DNA from: Gammaproteobacteria bacterium
Lineage (GTDB): Bacteria > Pseudomonadota > Gammaproteobacteria > SZUA-152
Assembly: GCA_013152545.1 (NCBI GenBank)
Contig: JAADGF010000088.1
Location: forward strand, 1 to 36,503
Length of the DNA stretch: 36,503 bases
Reading direction: 5' to 3'
The position numbers were made by a program, and so were the translations under genes. This document shows, piece by piece, positions 8,255-16,944 of this stretch. How positions within the stretch are numbered: the stretch's first letter is position 1; each line of letters begins with the position of its first letter. The notes beneath the pieces are model-generated. The model was given only the letters and a program-made list of their open reading frames with translations. It was not told where the DNA came from and searched no databases.

Positions 8255-9873
8255 GCAATTTATCGATTGAGCCCGGTAGCACAACCGCTTATCACACCGG
8301 CGAATGGCGTCAGCAACGGCCAGTTTATCGTGACAAATGGCCGCCTTGTGGTCAAAGTTGCCCAGCCTCTGAAGATATTCAGGCCTATCTCGCGCTGGCT
8401 AGCAATAAAGAATGGGAGGCCGCGTGGCGAAAAATTACCGAACGTAATCCACTGCCTGGCGTCACCGGTCGGGTGTGCCATCACCCTTGTGAAACCAGTT
8501 GCAACCGTACGCAATTGGATACCTCAATAAACATACACGGTGTTGAACGTTTTCTTGGCGATCTCGCTCACGAAAAGGGTTGGCGGCATGAACGGTTCAC
8601 GGAAGTTAGCCAACCACAAAAGGTTGCGGTGGTCGGCGCAGGTCCGGCTGGCCTGTCTTGTGCCTTTCAATTAGCGCGTCGTGGTTATCCGGTGACAATT
8701 TTTGATGCGATGTCAGCGCCTGGGGGGACGTTACGCAGCGCAATACCGGATTACCGTTTACCAAAGTCAGTGCTATCAGGTGAGATAGATGCCATTCTGG
8801 CATTGGGCATTGAACTACGCCTTGATACTCGCATCGGTCAGGAGTTAAGTGAACAATCTTTACAAGACGATTTTGACGCTGTGTTTTTGGCTATTGGCGC
8901 GCTAAAGCCGCGATCATTTAGCAGTATAGACAAATCTGATCACAGTGTGATGTCCGGTACAGATTTCCTCCAAAAAATAAATCGGGGGAAATCATTGAGT
9001 TTACCAAAGCAGGTGGCGGTGATCGGCGGCGGTAACACTGCCATTGATGTTGCCCGTTGCGCGCGTCGCCTTGGTGCGCAAGTCACTGTGGTATGTTCTC
9101 AGGATCGACCTGGTAGTCATCACGGCCACGCCGATGCTCAGATGCCAGCCTTGCCGCAGGAAGCGATGCATGCCGAAGCCGAAGGTGTTCGTATTCTTTT
9201 TCGAACAGGCGTTCGTAGGCTAGTGCGCAATGGGCAACATTTGTCGGGCGTGGAAATTTCCCGTGTCGACCAGGTTCATGATCGTCAGGGTCGATTTAAC
9301 CCGGTATTGTTTGAAGGAACCGAGACATTTTTATCGGCTGGTTTAGTCATTTTTGCTATTGGCCAGGAAGTAAATAAAAGTGGTTTGGAAAATTTAATGA
9401 AGGACGGGGAACTGGGTGTGATAATAGGTGGGGATGCGGCAGGTAAACCTCGCTTTGCAGCAACCGCAATTGGTAGTGGTTATCAGTCTGCTATGTCGAT
9501 CATTGCGTACTTAACGGGTATACCGCCTGTTTATGAGAATCATCAGAAAACAGATGTAACGTATAAAGATTTGCACACTCAATATTATCCCCTATTGCCA
9601 CGGCAGGACGAATTGATGACCGAGGATCGTTTAAGCGATTTCACTGAAATCGTAAAAGGATTCAGCCAGGGCGAAACCCTTTGTGAGGCGAGTCGTTGTT
9701 TGAGTTGTGGCGTGTGTTTCGACTGTGATAATTGCTGGCACTTCTGCCCGGATGCCGCGGTGATAAAAAAACCCAATGGTTATGAAATTGATTATAACTA
9801 TTGTAAAGGATGTGGAATATGTGCCCTGGAATGCCCCAGTGGACATATTGATATGCAACGCGAGGTTGGCTAG
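8251..9873 (+). CDS. GltD-like FAD/NAD(P) oxidoreductase fused to a ferredoxin domain
   Basis: This 540-residue fusion begins with a GltD-type Fe-S/helical domain (CGQSCPASEDI, then CHHPCETSCNRTQ). An FAD-binding Rossmann fold follows (VAVVGAGPAGLSCAFQLA near 128), then a nucleotide-binding fold (VAVIGGGNTAIDVARCARR near 256). The C-terminal domain carries about ten Cys, including YCKGCGICALECP, enough for two 4Fe-4S clusters. It likely passes electrons between NAD(P)H and the 2-oxoacid oxidoreductase, standing in for a separate delta subunit. A start further upstream is open, but ATG 8251 has AGGAGG just before it and overlaps the porB stop, so I prefer it. Whether NADH or NADPH is used is not visible. 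Confidence 0.88.
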   Translation: MSNLSIEPGSTTAYHTGEWRQQRPVYRDKWPPCGQSCPASEDIQAYLALASNKEWEAAWRKITERNPLPGVTGRVCHHPCETSCNRTQLDTSINIHGVERFLGDLAHEKGWRHERFTEVSQPQKVAVVGAGPAGLSCAFQLARRGYPVTIFDAMSAPGGTLRSAIPDYRLPKSVLSGEIDAILALGIELRLDTRIGQELSEQSLQDDFDAVFLAIGALKPRSFSSIDKSDHSVMSGTDFLQKINRGKSLSLPKQVAVIGGGNTAIDVARCARRLGAQVTVVCSQDRPGSHHGHADAQMPALPQEAMHAEAEGVRILFRTGVRRLVRNGQHLSGVEISRVDQVHDRQGRFNPVLFEGTETFLSAGLVIFAIGQEVNKSGLENLMKDGELGVIIGGDAAGKPRFAATAIGSGYQSAMSIIAYLTGIPPVYENHQKTDVTYKDLHTQYYPLLPRQDELMTEDRLSDFTEIVKGFSQGETLCEASRCLSCGVCFDCDNCWHFCPDAAVIKKPNGYEIDYNYCKGCGICALECPSGHIDMQREVG

Positions 9874-9947
9874 ACATTGAAATTATCAATATTAATTTGA
9901 CGCAGGCTTGACAGAGTACTGGAATAAAAAATCTAAAGGAGCAGGTT

Positions 9948-10862
9948 ATGAAGAAGATTACTATCGTTGGTCCAGGCCGGGTAGGTGAGTCCACTGCGCA
10001 AATTATTGCTAAGTCAGAGTTATGTCGCGAGCTTGTTTTATTAGGCCGCCATGAGGGCAAGACCAAGGGTATCGCATTGGATATTCAGGAAACGGCGCCT
10101 GTATTTGGGTTCGATACACGTGTCGTCGGTGATGCGGACCCCGCTGCAATGACGGATTCAGATTTGGTCATCTTCACTGCGGGCTTGCCGCGTAAACCGG
10201 GCATGTCGCGCAATGATTTGGTCGATTCGAATATCACTGTTTTGAGTTCGGTTGTCGATGATATTAAACGTTATGCGCCCGATGCCATGCTGTTGATAGT
10301 GACGAATCCAGTGGATATTTTGACTTATCATGCCTGGCGCGGCACCGGTTTTCCACGGCAACGGGTGTTCGGCTTATCCGGTGTATTGGACGCTGCCCGT
10401 ATGGCCAGCTTCATTGCATTGGAAACCGGGTATTCCGTTAAGGACATCACCACGTTGGTGATTGGTGGTCATGGTGATGCGATGGTGCCGCTGGCCCGTT
10501 ATGCGTGCATCAATGGTATTCCCATCGATCAGTTTCTCGATGCTGCGACTATAGAACGTTTGATTGAACACACCCGTAAAGGTGGTGCGGAGATCCTGGC
10601 ATTAAAAGAAACCAGTAGCGCTTATGATTCACCTGCCGCTTCTATTGCAATTATGGTGGATGCTGTGGTTCGCAACCGTCGGCGTATTCTGCCGTGTGTG
10701 GCGATTCTTGATGGTGAATATGGTGAAAAAGACATTGCGATGGGTGTCCCTGTGGTACTGACCAGTCAGGGTGCAGAGCATGTTGTCGAGTTACCGTTAA
10801 CAGAAAATGAAATCGCTGCTTTATTCAGTTCAGCACAGCAAGTGCGTGCCCACATTAAATGA
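9948..10862 (+). CDS. mdh: Malate dehydrogenase (LDH-like type)
   Basis: This 304-residue NAD-dependent dehydrogenase should interconvert malate and oxaloacetate. The dinucleotide motif GPGRVGESTAQ is near residue 8, the mobile loop is GLPRKPGMSRNDL, and the catalytic His is H175 in GGHGDAMVPL. The Arg-rich loop RKPG favours malate over lactate. An AAGGAG site lies a few bases upstream. It follows the flavoprotein after 74 bp and precedes citrate synthase by 23 bp, so the pair would supply oxaloacetate and condense it with the acetyl-CoA used or made by the 2-oxoacid oxidoreductase. Confidence 0.92.
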   Translation: MKKITIVGPGRVGESTAQIIAKSELCRELVLLGRHEGKTKGIALDIQETAPVFGFDTRVVGDADPAAMTDSDLVIFTAGLPRKPGMSRNDLVDSNITVLSSVVDDIKRYAPDAMLLIVTNPVDILTYHAWRGTGFPRQRVFGLSGVLDAARMASFIALETGYSVKDITTLVIGGHGDAMVPLARYACINGIPIDQFLDAATIERLIEHTRKGGAEILALKETSSAYDSPAASIAIMVDAVVRNRRRILPCVAILDGEYGEKDIAMGVPVVLTSQGAEHVVELPLTENEIAALFSSAQQVRAHIK

Positions 10863-10885
10863 GAATAGCAAAGGAGTGATGAGTC

Positions 10886-12178
10886 ATGGAAACCAAATTG
10901 AATATCACTGATCCAGAAACCGGCAAGACGCTGGAACTTCCGGTTCGTCGTGGGACTCGTGGTCCGCCAGTTGTTGATATTAGCCGCTTGTACCAGGACC
11001 TCGGTTATTTCACATACGATCCCGGGTTCCTGTCAACGGCCAGTTGCAGTAGCCATATTACCTTTATCGATGGAGAAAAAGGTATCTTGCTTTATCGGGG
11101 CTATCCTATTGAACAACTCGCGGAGCGCAGTCATTTTCTCGAGGCTGCCTATTTATTATTGTATGGCGAACTTCCCTCTGTAAGTCAGCTCACGACATTT
11201 AATTCGCATATTGTGCATCACTCTATGATTAATGAAAGTTTAAGGAGTTTTTTCAACGGTTTTTATTATGATGCACATCCTATGGCGACGATGGTGGGTG
11301 TAGTGGGTTCTCTGTCGGCTTTTTATCACGATTCGACTGACATTCATAATCCCGAACATCGGGAAGTTGCCGCGTTACGCATGATCGCCAAGATGCCTAC
11401 CATTGCTGCGGCAAGCTACAAGCATTCTATTGGCGAACCAATAAACTACCCAAAAAATGACCTAAGTTACGCCGGTAATTTTCTACATATGATGTTTTCG
11501 CGGCCATCGGAAGATTATGAAATTGATCCGGTAGTAGAGAAGGCTCTGGATCTGATTTTTTTGCTGCACGCAGATCATGAACAGAATGCGAGCACGTCGA
11601 CAGTGCGTCTTGCCGGGAGTACGGGTGCCAATCCATTTGCTTGCATTGCCTCCGGTATCGCGGCCCTGTGGGGGCCGGCACACGGTGGCGCCAATGAAGC
11701 TGTGTTAAACATGTTGCATGAGATTGGCCGGGCAGGACGCATTCCTGAATTCATTGCCAGGGCGAAAAATAAATCCGATCCATTTCGGCTCATGGGCTTT
11801 GGACACCGCGTGTATAAAAATTATGATCCACGCGCGCGTATTGTCCAGCGGGCCTACCACGATGTGCTGACAAAACTTGGAAATAGCGATGATCCGTTGT
11901 TTGAACTGGCGCTTAAATTGGAAGAAGTGGCGCTTAAGGACGAGTACTTCATCGAACACAAACTCTATCCCAACGTCGATTTTTATTCTGGTTTAATTTA
12001 TAAAGCGCTCGGTATTCCCACCAATATGTTCACCGTGATGTTCGCCATTGCCCGCACCGCGGGTTGGGTAGCCCAATGGATGGAGATGATCGCCGAGTCT
12101 GAGCAACGTATCGGTCGGCCTCGCCAGTCGTATGTCGGACCCGCGTGTCGACAATACCCGGCTGCGGGTGATGATTAA
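10886..12178 (+). CDS. gltA: Citrate synthase
   Basis: This 430-residue type II citrate synthase condenses acetyl-CoA and oxaloacetate. Recognisable stretches are [14 protein letters not shown], the first active-site region [29 protein letters not shown] with a catalytic His, [14 protein letters not shown], and [16 protein letters not shown] with the catalytic Asp. Length is normal. AAGGAG precedes the ATG, and the gene is 23 bp after mdh. It is the last clear central-carbon gene of the block; the following gene begins the envelope/lipid set after 114 bp. An organism usually has a housekeeping copy elsewhere, so this may be a dedicated second copy, which is inference. Confidence 0.95.
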   Translation: METKLNITDPETGKTLELPVRRGTRGPPVVDISRLYQDLGYFTYDPGFLSTASCSSHITFIDGEKGILLYRGYPIEQLAERSHFLEAAYLLLYGELPSVSQLTTFNSHIVHHSMINESLRSFFNGFYYDAHPMATMVGVVGSLSAFYHDSTDIHNPEHREVAALRMIAKMPTIAAASYKHSIGEPINYPKNDLSYAGNFLHMMFSRPSEDYEIDPVVEKALDLIFLLHADHEQNASTSTVRLAGSTGANPFACIASGIAALWGPAHGGANEAVLNMLHEIGRAGRIPEFIARAKNKSDPFRLMGFGHRVYKNYDPRARIVQRAYHDVLTKLGNSDDPLFELALKLEEVALKDEYFIEHKLYPNVDFYSGLIYKALGIPTNMFTVMFAIARTAGWVAQWMEMIAESEQRIGRPRQSYVGPACRQYPAAGDD

Positions 12179-12220
12179 TACGTAAGGAACTTCTGATCAA
12201 GTCGGAGCTCCTGATCAATT

Positions 12221-12234
12221 CTGATTTATTTAGG
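12221..12234 (+). repeat. 14-bp match to the end of the MITE in ackA
   Basis: CTGATTTATTTAGG here is identical to the last 14 bases of the right inverted repeat of the element at 26080-26259. No matching left end is visible within the gltA-ICMT gap, so if it is a relic only one end remains. The nearby GATCA/TGATC and GGAGCTCC palindromes are not obviously related. Confidence 0.35.
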
Positions 12235-12292
12235 ATTGTGGGATAGGATTTAATAAACGACAACGTAAACACAGTAGCTGGAGTGACAACGA

Positions 12293-12973
12293 ATGCACAA
12301 TAATATTGATTATGCCTATGGCATGTGGGTAGTCGCCGCCTTTAATGTCGGCCTGTTTTTGTTTTTTGTTTTGAGTTTTCTCAAGCCGCGTGGCAGTGAA
12401 GAGTGGCGTAGCATGAGTGTCGTTGTTGCTTTTCTGGTTGCGCTATTTGCAGAAATGTACGGTTTTCCGCTTACTATTTTCATGTTGACATCATGGCTTG
12501 GTGACGCTTACCCCGTACTGCAACCTTTTAACCACAAGCTGGGCCACCTGTGGGTGGTCGTATTGGGTGGATCAACACTGGCCTGGGCGGTGGTGATGGC
12601 TTTCAGTCTGACACTTATGATTATGGGTTACGTGCTGTTATCCAAAGGCTGGAGTCAAATACATGCTGCACGTGGTGGTCTGGTGACGGATGGGATCTAT
12701 GCCTATGCGCGCCATCCACAATATACCGGTTTGTTTCTTTTGATCAGCGGTTTTTTAGTACAGTGGCCAACACTACCGACCGTCTTGATGGCACCAATCC
12801 TTTATTTTGCTTATGTGCGCCTTGCTAAAAAAGAAGAACGACGTGTGTGGGAGGAATACGGCGAAGCCTATGCAGAGTATGCACGCAACACGCCTGCTTT
12901 TTTTCCACCAATGAATCAATGGAAAGCATTTCTAACGGTTCAGGTTGATGATAACGTTAAAACACAGAACTAG
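12293..12973 (+). CDS. Isoprenylcysteine carboxyl methyltransferase-like membrane protein, 226 aa
   Basis: The predicted protein has several membrane helices. In the C-terminal half is the ICMT/phospholipid-methyltransferase signature: GLVTDGIYAYARHPQYTGLF, then EERRVWEEYGEAYAEYARNTP. This fold uses S-adenosylmethionine to methylate lipid-linked or small membrane substrates; in bacteria the true substrate is usually unknown. The N-terminal part contains ALFAEMYGFPLTIFML, which recurs almost unchanged in the truncated copy at 36231. The end overlaps the start of the LolA-like gene by about 26 bp, tying it to the envelope operon that follows. The membrane enzyme family is sure; the substrate is not. 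Confidence 0.85.
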   Translation: MHNNIDYAYGMWVVAAFNVGLFLFFVLSFLKPRGSEEWRSMSVVVAFLVALFAEMYGFPLTIFMLTSWLGDAYPVLQPFNHKLGHLWVVVLGGSTLAWAVVMAFSLTLMIMGYVLLSKGWSQIHAARGGLVTDGIYAYARHPQYTGLFLLISGFLVQWPTLPTVLMAPILYFAYVRLAKKEERRVWEEYGEAYAEYARNTPAFFPPMNQWKAFLTVQVDDNVKTQN

Positions 12974-13736
12974 GGCATTATCTTGTTTGATTGTGTTGAT
13001 GGCCTCATTGGGTTTGTGGAGTATTGCAGCAACCGCGGCAAGCGCTGAAGAACTCAACGGCTCCAGGATTATCCAGGATGTCGAAAATCTTTTGTGGGGA
13101 AAAACCAGCCAGGGCCGTTATGTAATGACCATCATTACGCCTTATTGGCAGCGAACATTGGAAATGCAGATGTGGATGCAAAGACCTCAAAAAACCTTTA
13201 TCCGTATTCTTTCGCCACGTAAAGAAAAAGGTATCGCGTCGCTGCGTATCAAAGACGAAATGTGGAATTACCTTCCCAAGGTGGAACGAACCATTAAAGT
13301 CCCGCCATCGATGATGTTACAGCCCTGGATGGGATCCGACTTCACCAACGACGATCTGGTGAAAGAGAGTAATGTGATCAATGACTATACTCATGAGATT
13401 CTTACCGTTAAGGATATAGACGGTGTGTCGGCTTATATCATTCAGTCAACACCTAAAACGAAGGCAAGCGTGGTTTGGGGCAAACTCATTTATTACATAC
13501 GAAAACAAGACCTGATTCCGTTACGACAAGAATATTATAGTGAACGTGGTGAGCTGATAAAAGCGCTCGATTTTAGTGCCATAAAGGAAATGGATGGTCG
13601 ATTATTGCCTACAAAATGGAAAATGCAAACAATAAGGAAGCCGGGTAATGAAACGCTTGTGGAACTTAAAGAAGTGAAGTTTGACCAGCCTATCGATAAC
13701 ACTGTTTTTAGTTTAAAAAGCCTCAGAGCCAAGTAA
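12948..13736 (+). CDS. LolA-like outer-membrane lipoprotein-sorting protein
   Basis: This is a periplasmic protein of about 262 residues. A signal peptide (LSCLIVLMASLGLWSIAATA then ASAEE) precedes a one-domain beta structure. MQRPQKTFIRILSPRKEKGIASLRI and MWNYLPKVERTIKVPPSMM are typical of the outer-membrane lipoprotein-sorting family related to LolA. Such proteins carry a lipid or lipoprotein across the periplasm in a greasy half-barrel. I start at ATG 12948; an in-frame TTG directly before it (12945) is also possible. It overlaps the ICMT-like gene and is 8 bp upstream of the ABC ATPase. Its cargo is unknown. Confidence 0.82.
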   Translation: MITLKHRTRALSCLIVLMASLGLWSIAATAASAEELNGSRIIQDVENLLWGKTSQGRYVMTIITPYWQRTLEMQMWMQRPQKTFIRILSPRKEKGIASLRIKDEMWNYLPKVERTIKVPPSMMLQPWMGSDFTNDDLVKESNVINDYTHEILTVKDIDGVSAYIIQSTPKTKASVVWGKLIYYIRKQDLIPLRQEYYSERGELIKALDFSAIKEMDGRLLPTKWKMQTIRKPGNETLVELKEVKFDQPIDNTVFSLKSLRAK

Positions 13737-13744
13737 TCATTTCC

Positions 13745-14434
13745 ATGGCCATCGTGCGGACTGAAAACCTAATAAAAGAATATCATCAACAGAGCATCGT
13801 CGTAGCTGCGTTGCGTGGCATTGATTTGACGATCAACAAAGGTGAGTTTATGGCGCTGGTCGGCCCCTCGGGGTCTGGCAAAACAACTCTGCTGAATCTT
13901 ATCGGTGGTTTGGATACGCCGAGTTCGGGGAGAATTTGGATTGCGGGGCAAGAGATTGGCAGCCTGAGCAAACGCAAATTATCGGCGCTGCGTTTATGGA
14001 AAGTGGGATTTATTTTTCAAGAGTATAACCTTATCCCTGTTCTCAGCGCATTAGAGAATGTGGAATACGTCATGCTGTTGCAGAAAATACCGGATAAGGA
14101 ACGTCGAGAAAGATCCGTGTCTGTTTTAGCCGAAGTGGGGCTCAAGGGTTTAGAGCACCGTCGCCCGCAAGAACTCTCAGGCGGACAACAGCAGAGGGTG
14201 GCCGTTGCCCGTGCCATCGTATCCAAGCCGAGCATCGTCCTTGCCGATGAACCGACCGCTAACCTTGATTCCGCCACTGGCGGCGCTTTGCTGGATTTGA
14301 TGCGTGACTTGAATGAACGCCATCAGGTTACCTTCATATTTTCGACCCATGATGCCATGGTGATGAAACGCGCGAAACGGCTGGTGCAGTTAAAAGATGG
14401 CCAAATCGTCAATGACAAAATCAAACCTGATTAA
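13745..14434 (+). CDS. LolD/MacB-type ABC transporter ATP-binding protein
   Basis: This 229-residue cytoplasmic ATPase has Walker A GPSGSGKT (40-47), a Q-loop near FQEYNLIPVLSALENV, the signature LSGGQQQR (144-151) and Walker B IVLADEPT (164-171) with a following TANLDSATG and H-loop STHDAMVM. The ALENV stretch after the Q-loop is typical of the LolD/MacB/FtsE group, which work as mechanotransmission pumps rather than channel transporters. It lies 8 bp after the LolA-like gene and 2 bp before the permease, so it is surely the energy unit of that permease. Confidence 0.93.
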   Translation: MAIVRTENLIKEYHQQSIVVAALRGIDLTINKGEFMALVGPSGSGKTTLLNLIGGLDTPSSGRIWIAGQEIGSLSKRKLSALRLWKVGFIFQEYNLIPVLSALENVEYVMLLQKIPDKERRERSVSVLAEVGLKGLEHRRPQELSGGQQQRVAVARAIVSKPSIVLADEPTANLDSATGGALLDLMRDLNERHQVTFIFSTHDAMVMKRAKRLVQLKDGQIVNDKIKPD

Positions 14435-14436
14435 GC

Positions 14437-16944
14437 ATGAGCCTTCTCAAGCTGGCATATCGTAATCTTTGGCGCAATAAGTCGCGCTCTTCAATCACAT
14501 TGAGTGCAATTACGGTGGGTCTTGCAGCACTGATATTTGTCTGGGGTTTTATCGATGGTATGAACGAACAGACCATTGAAAACAGCACAACTTATATAAC
14601 CGGCCACTTGAAGATTCACAAAGCAGGTTTTCACGACGATAAAGCGCTCTATTTATCGATGCCGCATGATCTGGCGCTGCAACAACGCATAAACGATGCA
14701 CCACATGTGGTGGCAATCGCCCCGCGGGTTGAAGACAAAGCGTTGTTAAGCGGTGCTGACGAAGCTCGAGGTGTTAAAGTTATTGGTATTGACCCCGTAC
14801 TGGAACCCAGTGTCACCACCATTTTTAAGGCGATCAAGCAAGGCCGCTATCTGCAAGCGGATGATGGCAATAGCATTGTATTGGGTGATAAGCTGGCCGC
14901 TAAGGCGGATTTGAAAGTGGGTGATGAAGCCGTACTTGTGACCCAGGCGCGAGATGGCTCATTGGCGGCAGATCGTTTTCAAGTGGTGGGGTTGTTTGAT
15001 AGTGGCATCGATATGATCGATGCATCATATGTATTTATTCCATTAAGTGCCGCACAAGAATTGTATTCCTTATGGGGGCAAATCACCGCATGGACGCTTC
15101 GTATTGACAATCGTCAGATGGCGCAGGACAGCGCCCGACAGTTGAAAAACGAATTAGGTGCAGGCTTCGATGTGCTGGATTGGAAACAATTGTTGCCAGA
15201 AATGGTACAGATGATTCGCTTTCATGAATTGATGAGTTACATTGTCATTTTTATCATCATTGTTATTGTTGCCGTTGGTGTGGCCAATACTATTCTTATG
15301 GCCGTCAAGGAACGTACCCGTGAATTCGGAATTATGCTGGCATTGGGAACAAGCCAGCTACAGGTCATTCAGTTGGTCCTTCTGGAATCATTTATATTAG
15401 GCATTTTCGGTTTATTACTTGGGAATGTCTTTGGTCTGTTAGTTACGAATTATTTTGCAAATGCCGGTATTGATCTGACCGAATTCACCTTAGCCATGGA
15501 AACGATGCCCGGGTTGACCGGCAGTGTTTATCCGCTTATTCGTTTGGATCGTGTTTTTTTCGTATCTATAGTGACGTTGTCTATCAGCGTATTACCCGCA
15601 TTATACCCTGCTTGGCAAGTATCCCGCTTGCAGCCTGTTGAAGCCATTCAAGGAGTGGCGAAAAACGCTGTTCATATGGCATGGGGGCAGACAACAAGTG
15701 CAAGGTCGTCAACGCGCCTTGTCTTCTGGCGTATCGCTTTTCGTAATATCTGGCGCAATCCTTGGCGCTCGGCGCTGACTTCCGGTGCAACTGCATTTGG
15801 TCTGGCTGCGTTTTTATTCTTATATGCATTTACTGATGGATTCTTCGAGCAGATGATCGATAATTCCATCGATTTTTCAATAGCCCATGTGCAGATCGAA
15901 CCAAAGGGTTACCGAGATGACTATTCTGCAGCATATTACCTTTCTCAACCCGATAATCTATTAACCCAAGTACAGCAAAACCCTGGCGTGCTGGCCGCCT
16001 CACCTCGTATTCAAGTAGAGGCCATGATAAGCAGCCCCACAAAGACTGAGCCGCTGATATTAACCGGGGTGGATAGCGACCTTGAGCCTCATGTAACCAG
16101 GCTGGATGCGGTAATAATTGAGGGCAAGTACCTTAAAGGCAATGACACAACGGATATTTTGCTTGGTCGTAAGTTGGTGGACGAACTCGATTTGCGCATG
16201 GGCGAGAAAATCGTTGTGACAACGCAACTGGCGGATGGCAGTTTAGTCTCTGGTGCTTATCGGCTTTTTGGAATTTACCAGACTGGCAATGAAACGTTTG
16301 ATCGTATGTTTGCTTATATCGGATTGCGTCAGGCGCAGTCATTATTATCGATGCAGGATCGAGTTTCCACGATCGCCATTCGTCTACAGGAACGTGATTT
16401 GTCGAAAATCACGGCTTCTGATCTTAATGAAAGTATGTCCGGCACTGGTTATGAGGCCAAATCCTGGCAAGATATTATGCCTGTTCTTGTGCAGATGATT
16501 GATGTTACGCGCCTTATGTTTTTCGTGGTTTTAGCTATCGTGTTTGCCATTGTTGCAATCGGCGTTACCAATACTCTGATTATGTCGGTGTTGGAGCGCA
16601 CCCGGGAATTCGGCGTGATGCTGGCAATGGGCACTGAGCCACGCTTTATTGTTCGCATGGTCGTGTACGAGTCTATTGTACTTGGATTCATCGGCATTGC
16701 ACTGGGAACACTGATGGGGGTTTTATTGGTATCGTATTACAGCGAGTATGGTGTGGACCTCTCTGATTATTCAGGGGCGACCAGCGCCATCCCTGGGTTA
16801 ACGAACGTGGTATACCCCATGCTCATCTTTGCTAACCTCTGGTTGCCTACACTTGTGCTTTTTATCACCGGAATTGTTGCCGCGTTTTACCCGGCCTCTC
16901 GCGCCGCACAGTTATCTCCGGTTACCGCGCTACGACATGCGTAG
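14437..16944 (+). CDS. Single-chain ABC permease of two fused FtsX/LolCE-like halves
   Basis: This 835-residue protein is a tandem duplication. The first half begins LAYRNLWRNKSRSSITLSAI and the second, near residue 433, IAFRNIWRNPWRSALTSGAT. Each is followed by a matching FxxGFxDGMNE/AFTDGFFEQ element and a MacB-type periplasmic core, then three C-terminal helices with VGVANTILMAVKERTREFGI or IGVTNTLIMSVLERTREFGV. The usual LolC/LolE pair or MacB homodimer is thus encoded as one chain with eight predicted helices. It should work with the preceding ATPase to lift a lipid-like substrate out of the inner membrane to the LolA-like protein. Substrate is unknown. The end overlaps the next gene by 8 bp. 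Confidence 0.9.
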   Translation: MSLLKLAYRNLWRNKSRSSITLSAITVGLAALIFVWGFIDGMNEQTIENSTTYITGHLKIHKAGFHDDKALYLSMPHDLALQQRINDAPHVVAIAPRVEDKALLSGADEARGVKVIGIDPVLEPSVTTIFKAIKQGRYLQADDGNSIVLGDKLAAKADLKVGDEAVLVTQARDGSLAADRFQVVGLFDSGIDMIDASYVFIPLSAAQELYSLWGQITAWTLRIDNRQMAQDSARQLKNELGAGFDVLDWKQLLPEMVQMIRFHELMSYIVIFIIIVIVAVGVANTILMAVKERTREFGIMLALGTSQLQVIQLVLLESFILGIFGLLLGNVFGLLVTNYFANAGIDLTEFTLAMETMPGLTGSVYPLIRLDRVFFVSIVTLSISVLPALYPAWQVSRLQPVEAIQGVAKNAVHMAWGQTTSARSSTRLVFWRIAFRNIWRNPWRSALTSGATAFGLAAFLFLYAFTDGFFEQMIDNSIDFSIAHVQIEPKGYRDDYSAAYYLSQPDNLLTQVQQNPGVLAASPRIQVEAMISSPTKTEPLILTGVDSDLEPHVTRLDAVIIEGKYLKGNDTTDILLGRKLVDELDLRMGEKIVVTTQLADGSLVSGAYRLFGIYQTGNETFDRMFAYIGLRQAQSLLSMQDRVSTIAIRLQERDLSKITASDLNESMSGTGYEAKSWQDIMPVLVQMIDVTRLMFFVVLAIVFAIVAIGVTNTLIMSVLERTREFGVMLAMGTEPRFIVRMVVYESIVLGFIGIALGTLMGVLLVSYYSEYGVDLSDYSGATSAIPGLTNVVYPMLIFANLWLPTLVLFITGIVAAFYPASRAAQLSPVTALRHA

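Noticed and set aside
9897-9936. Promoter for mdh from TTGACG/TTGACA boxes
   Set aside because: No fitting -10 at 16-18 bp; the better TTGACA would start transcription inside the ribosome site.
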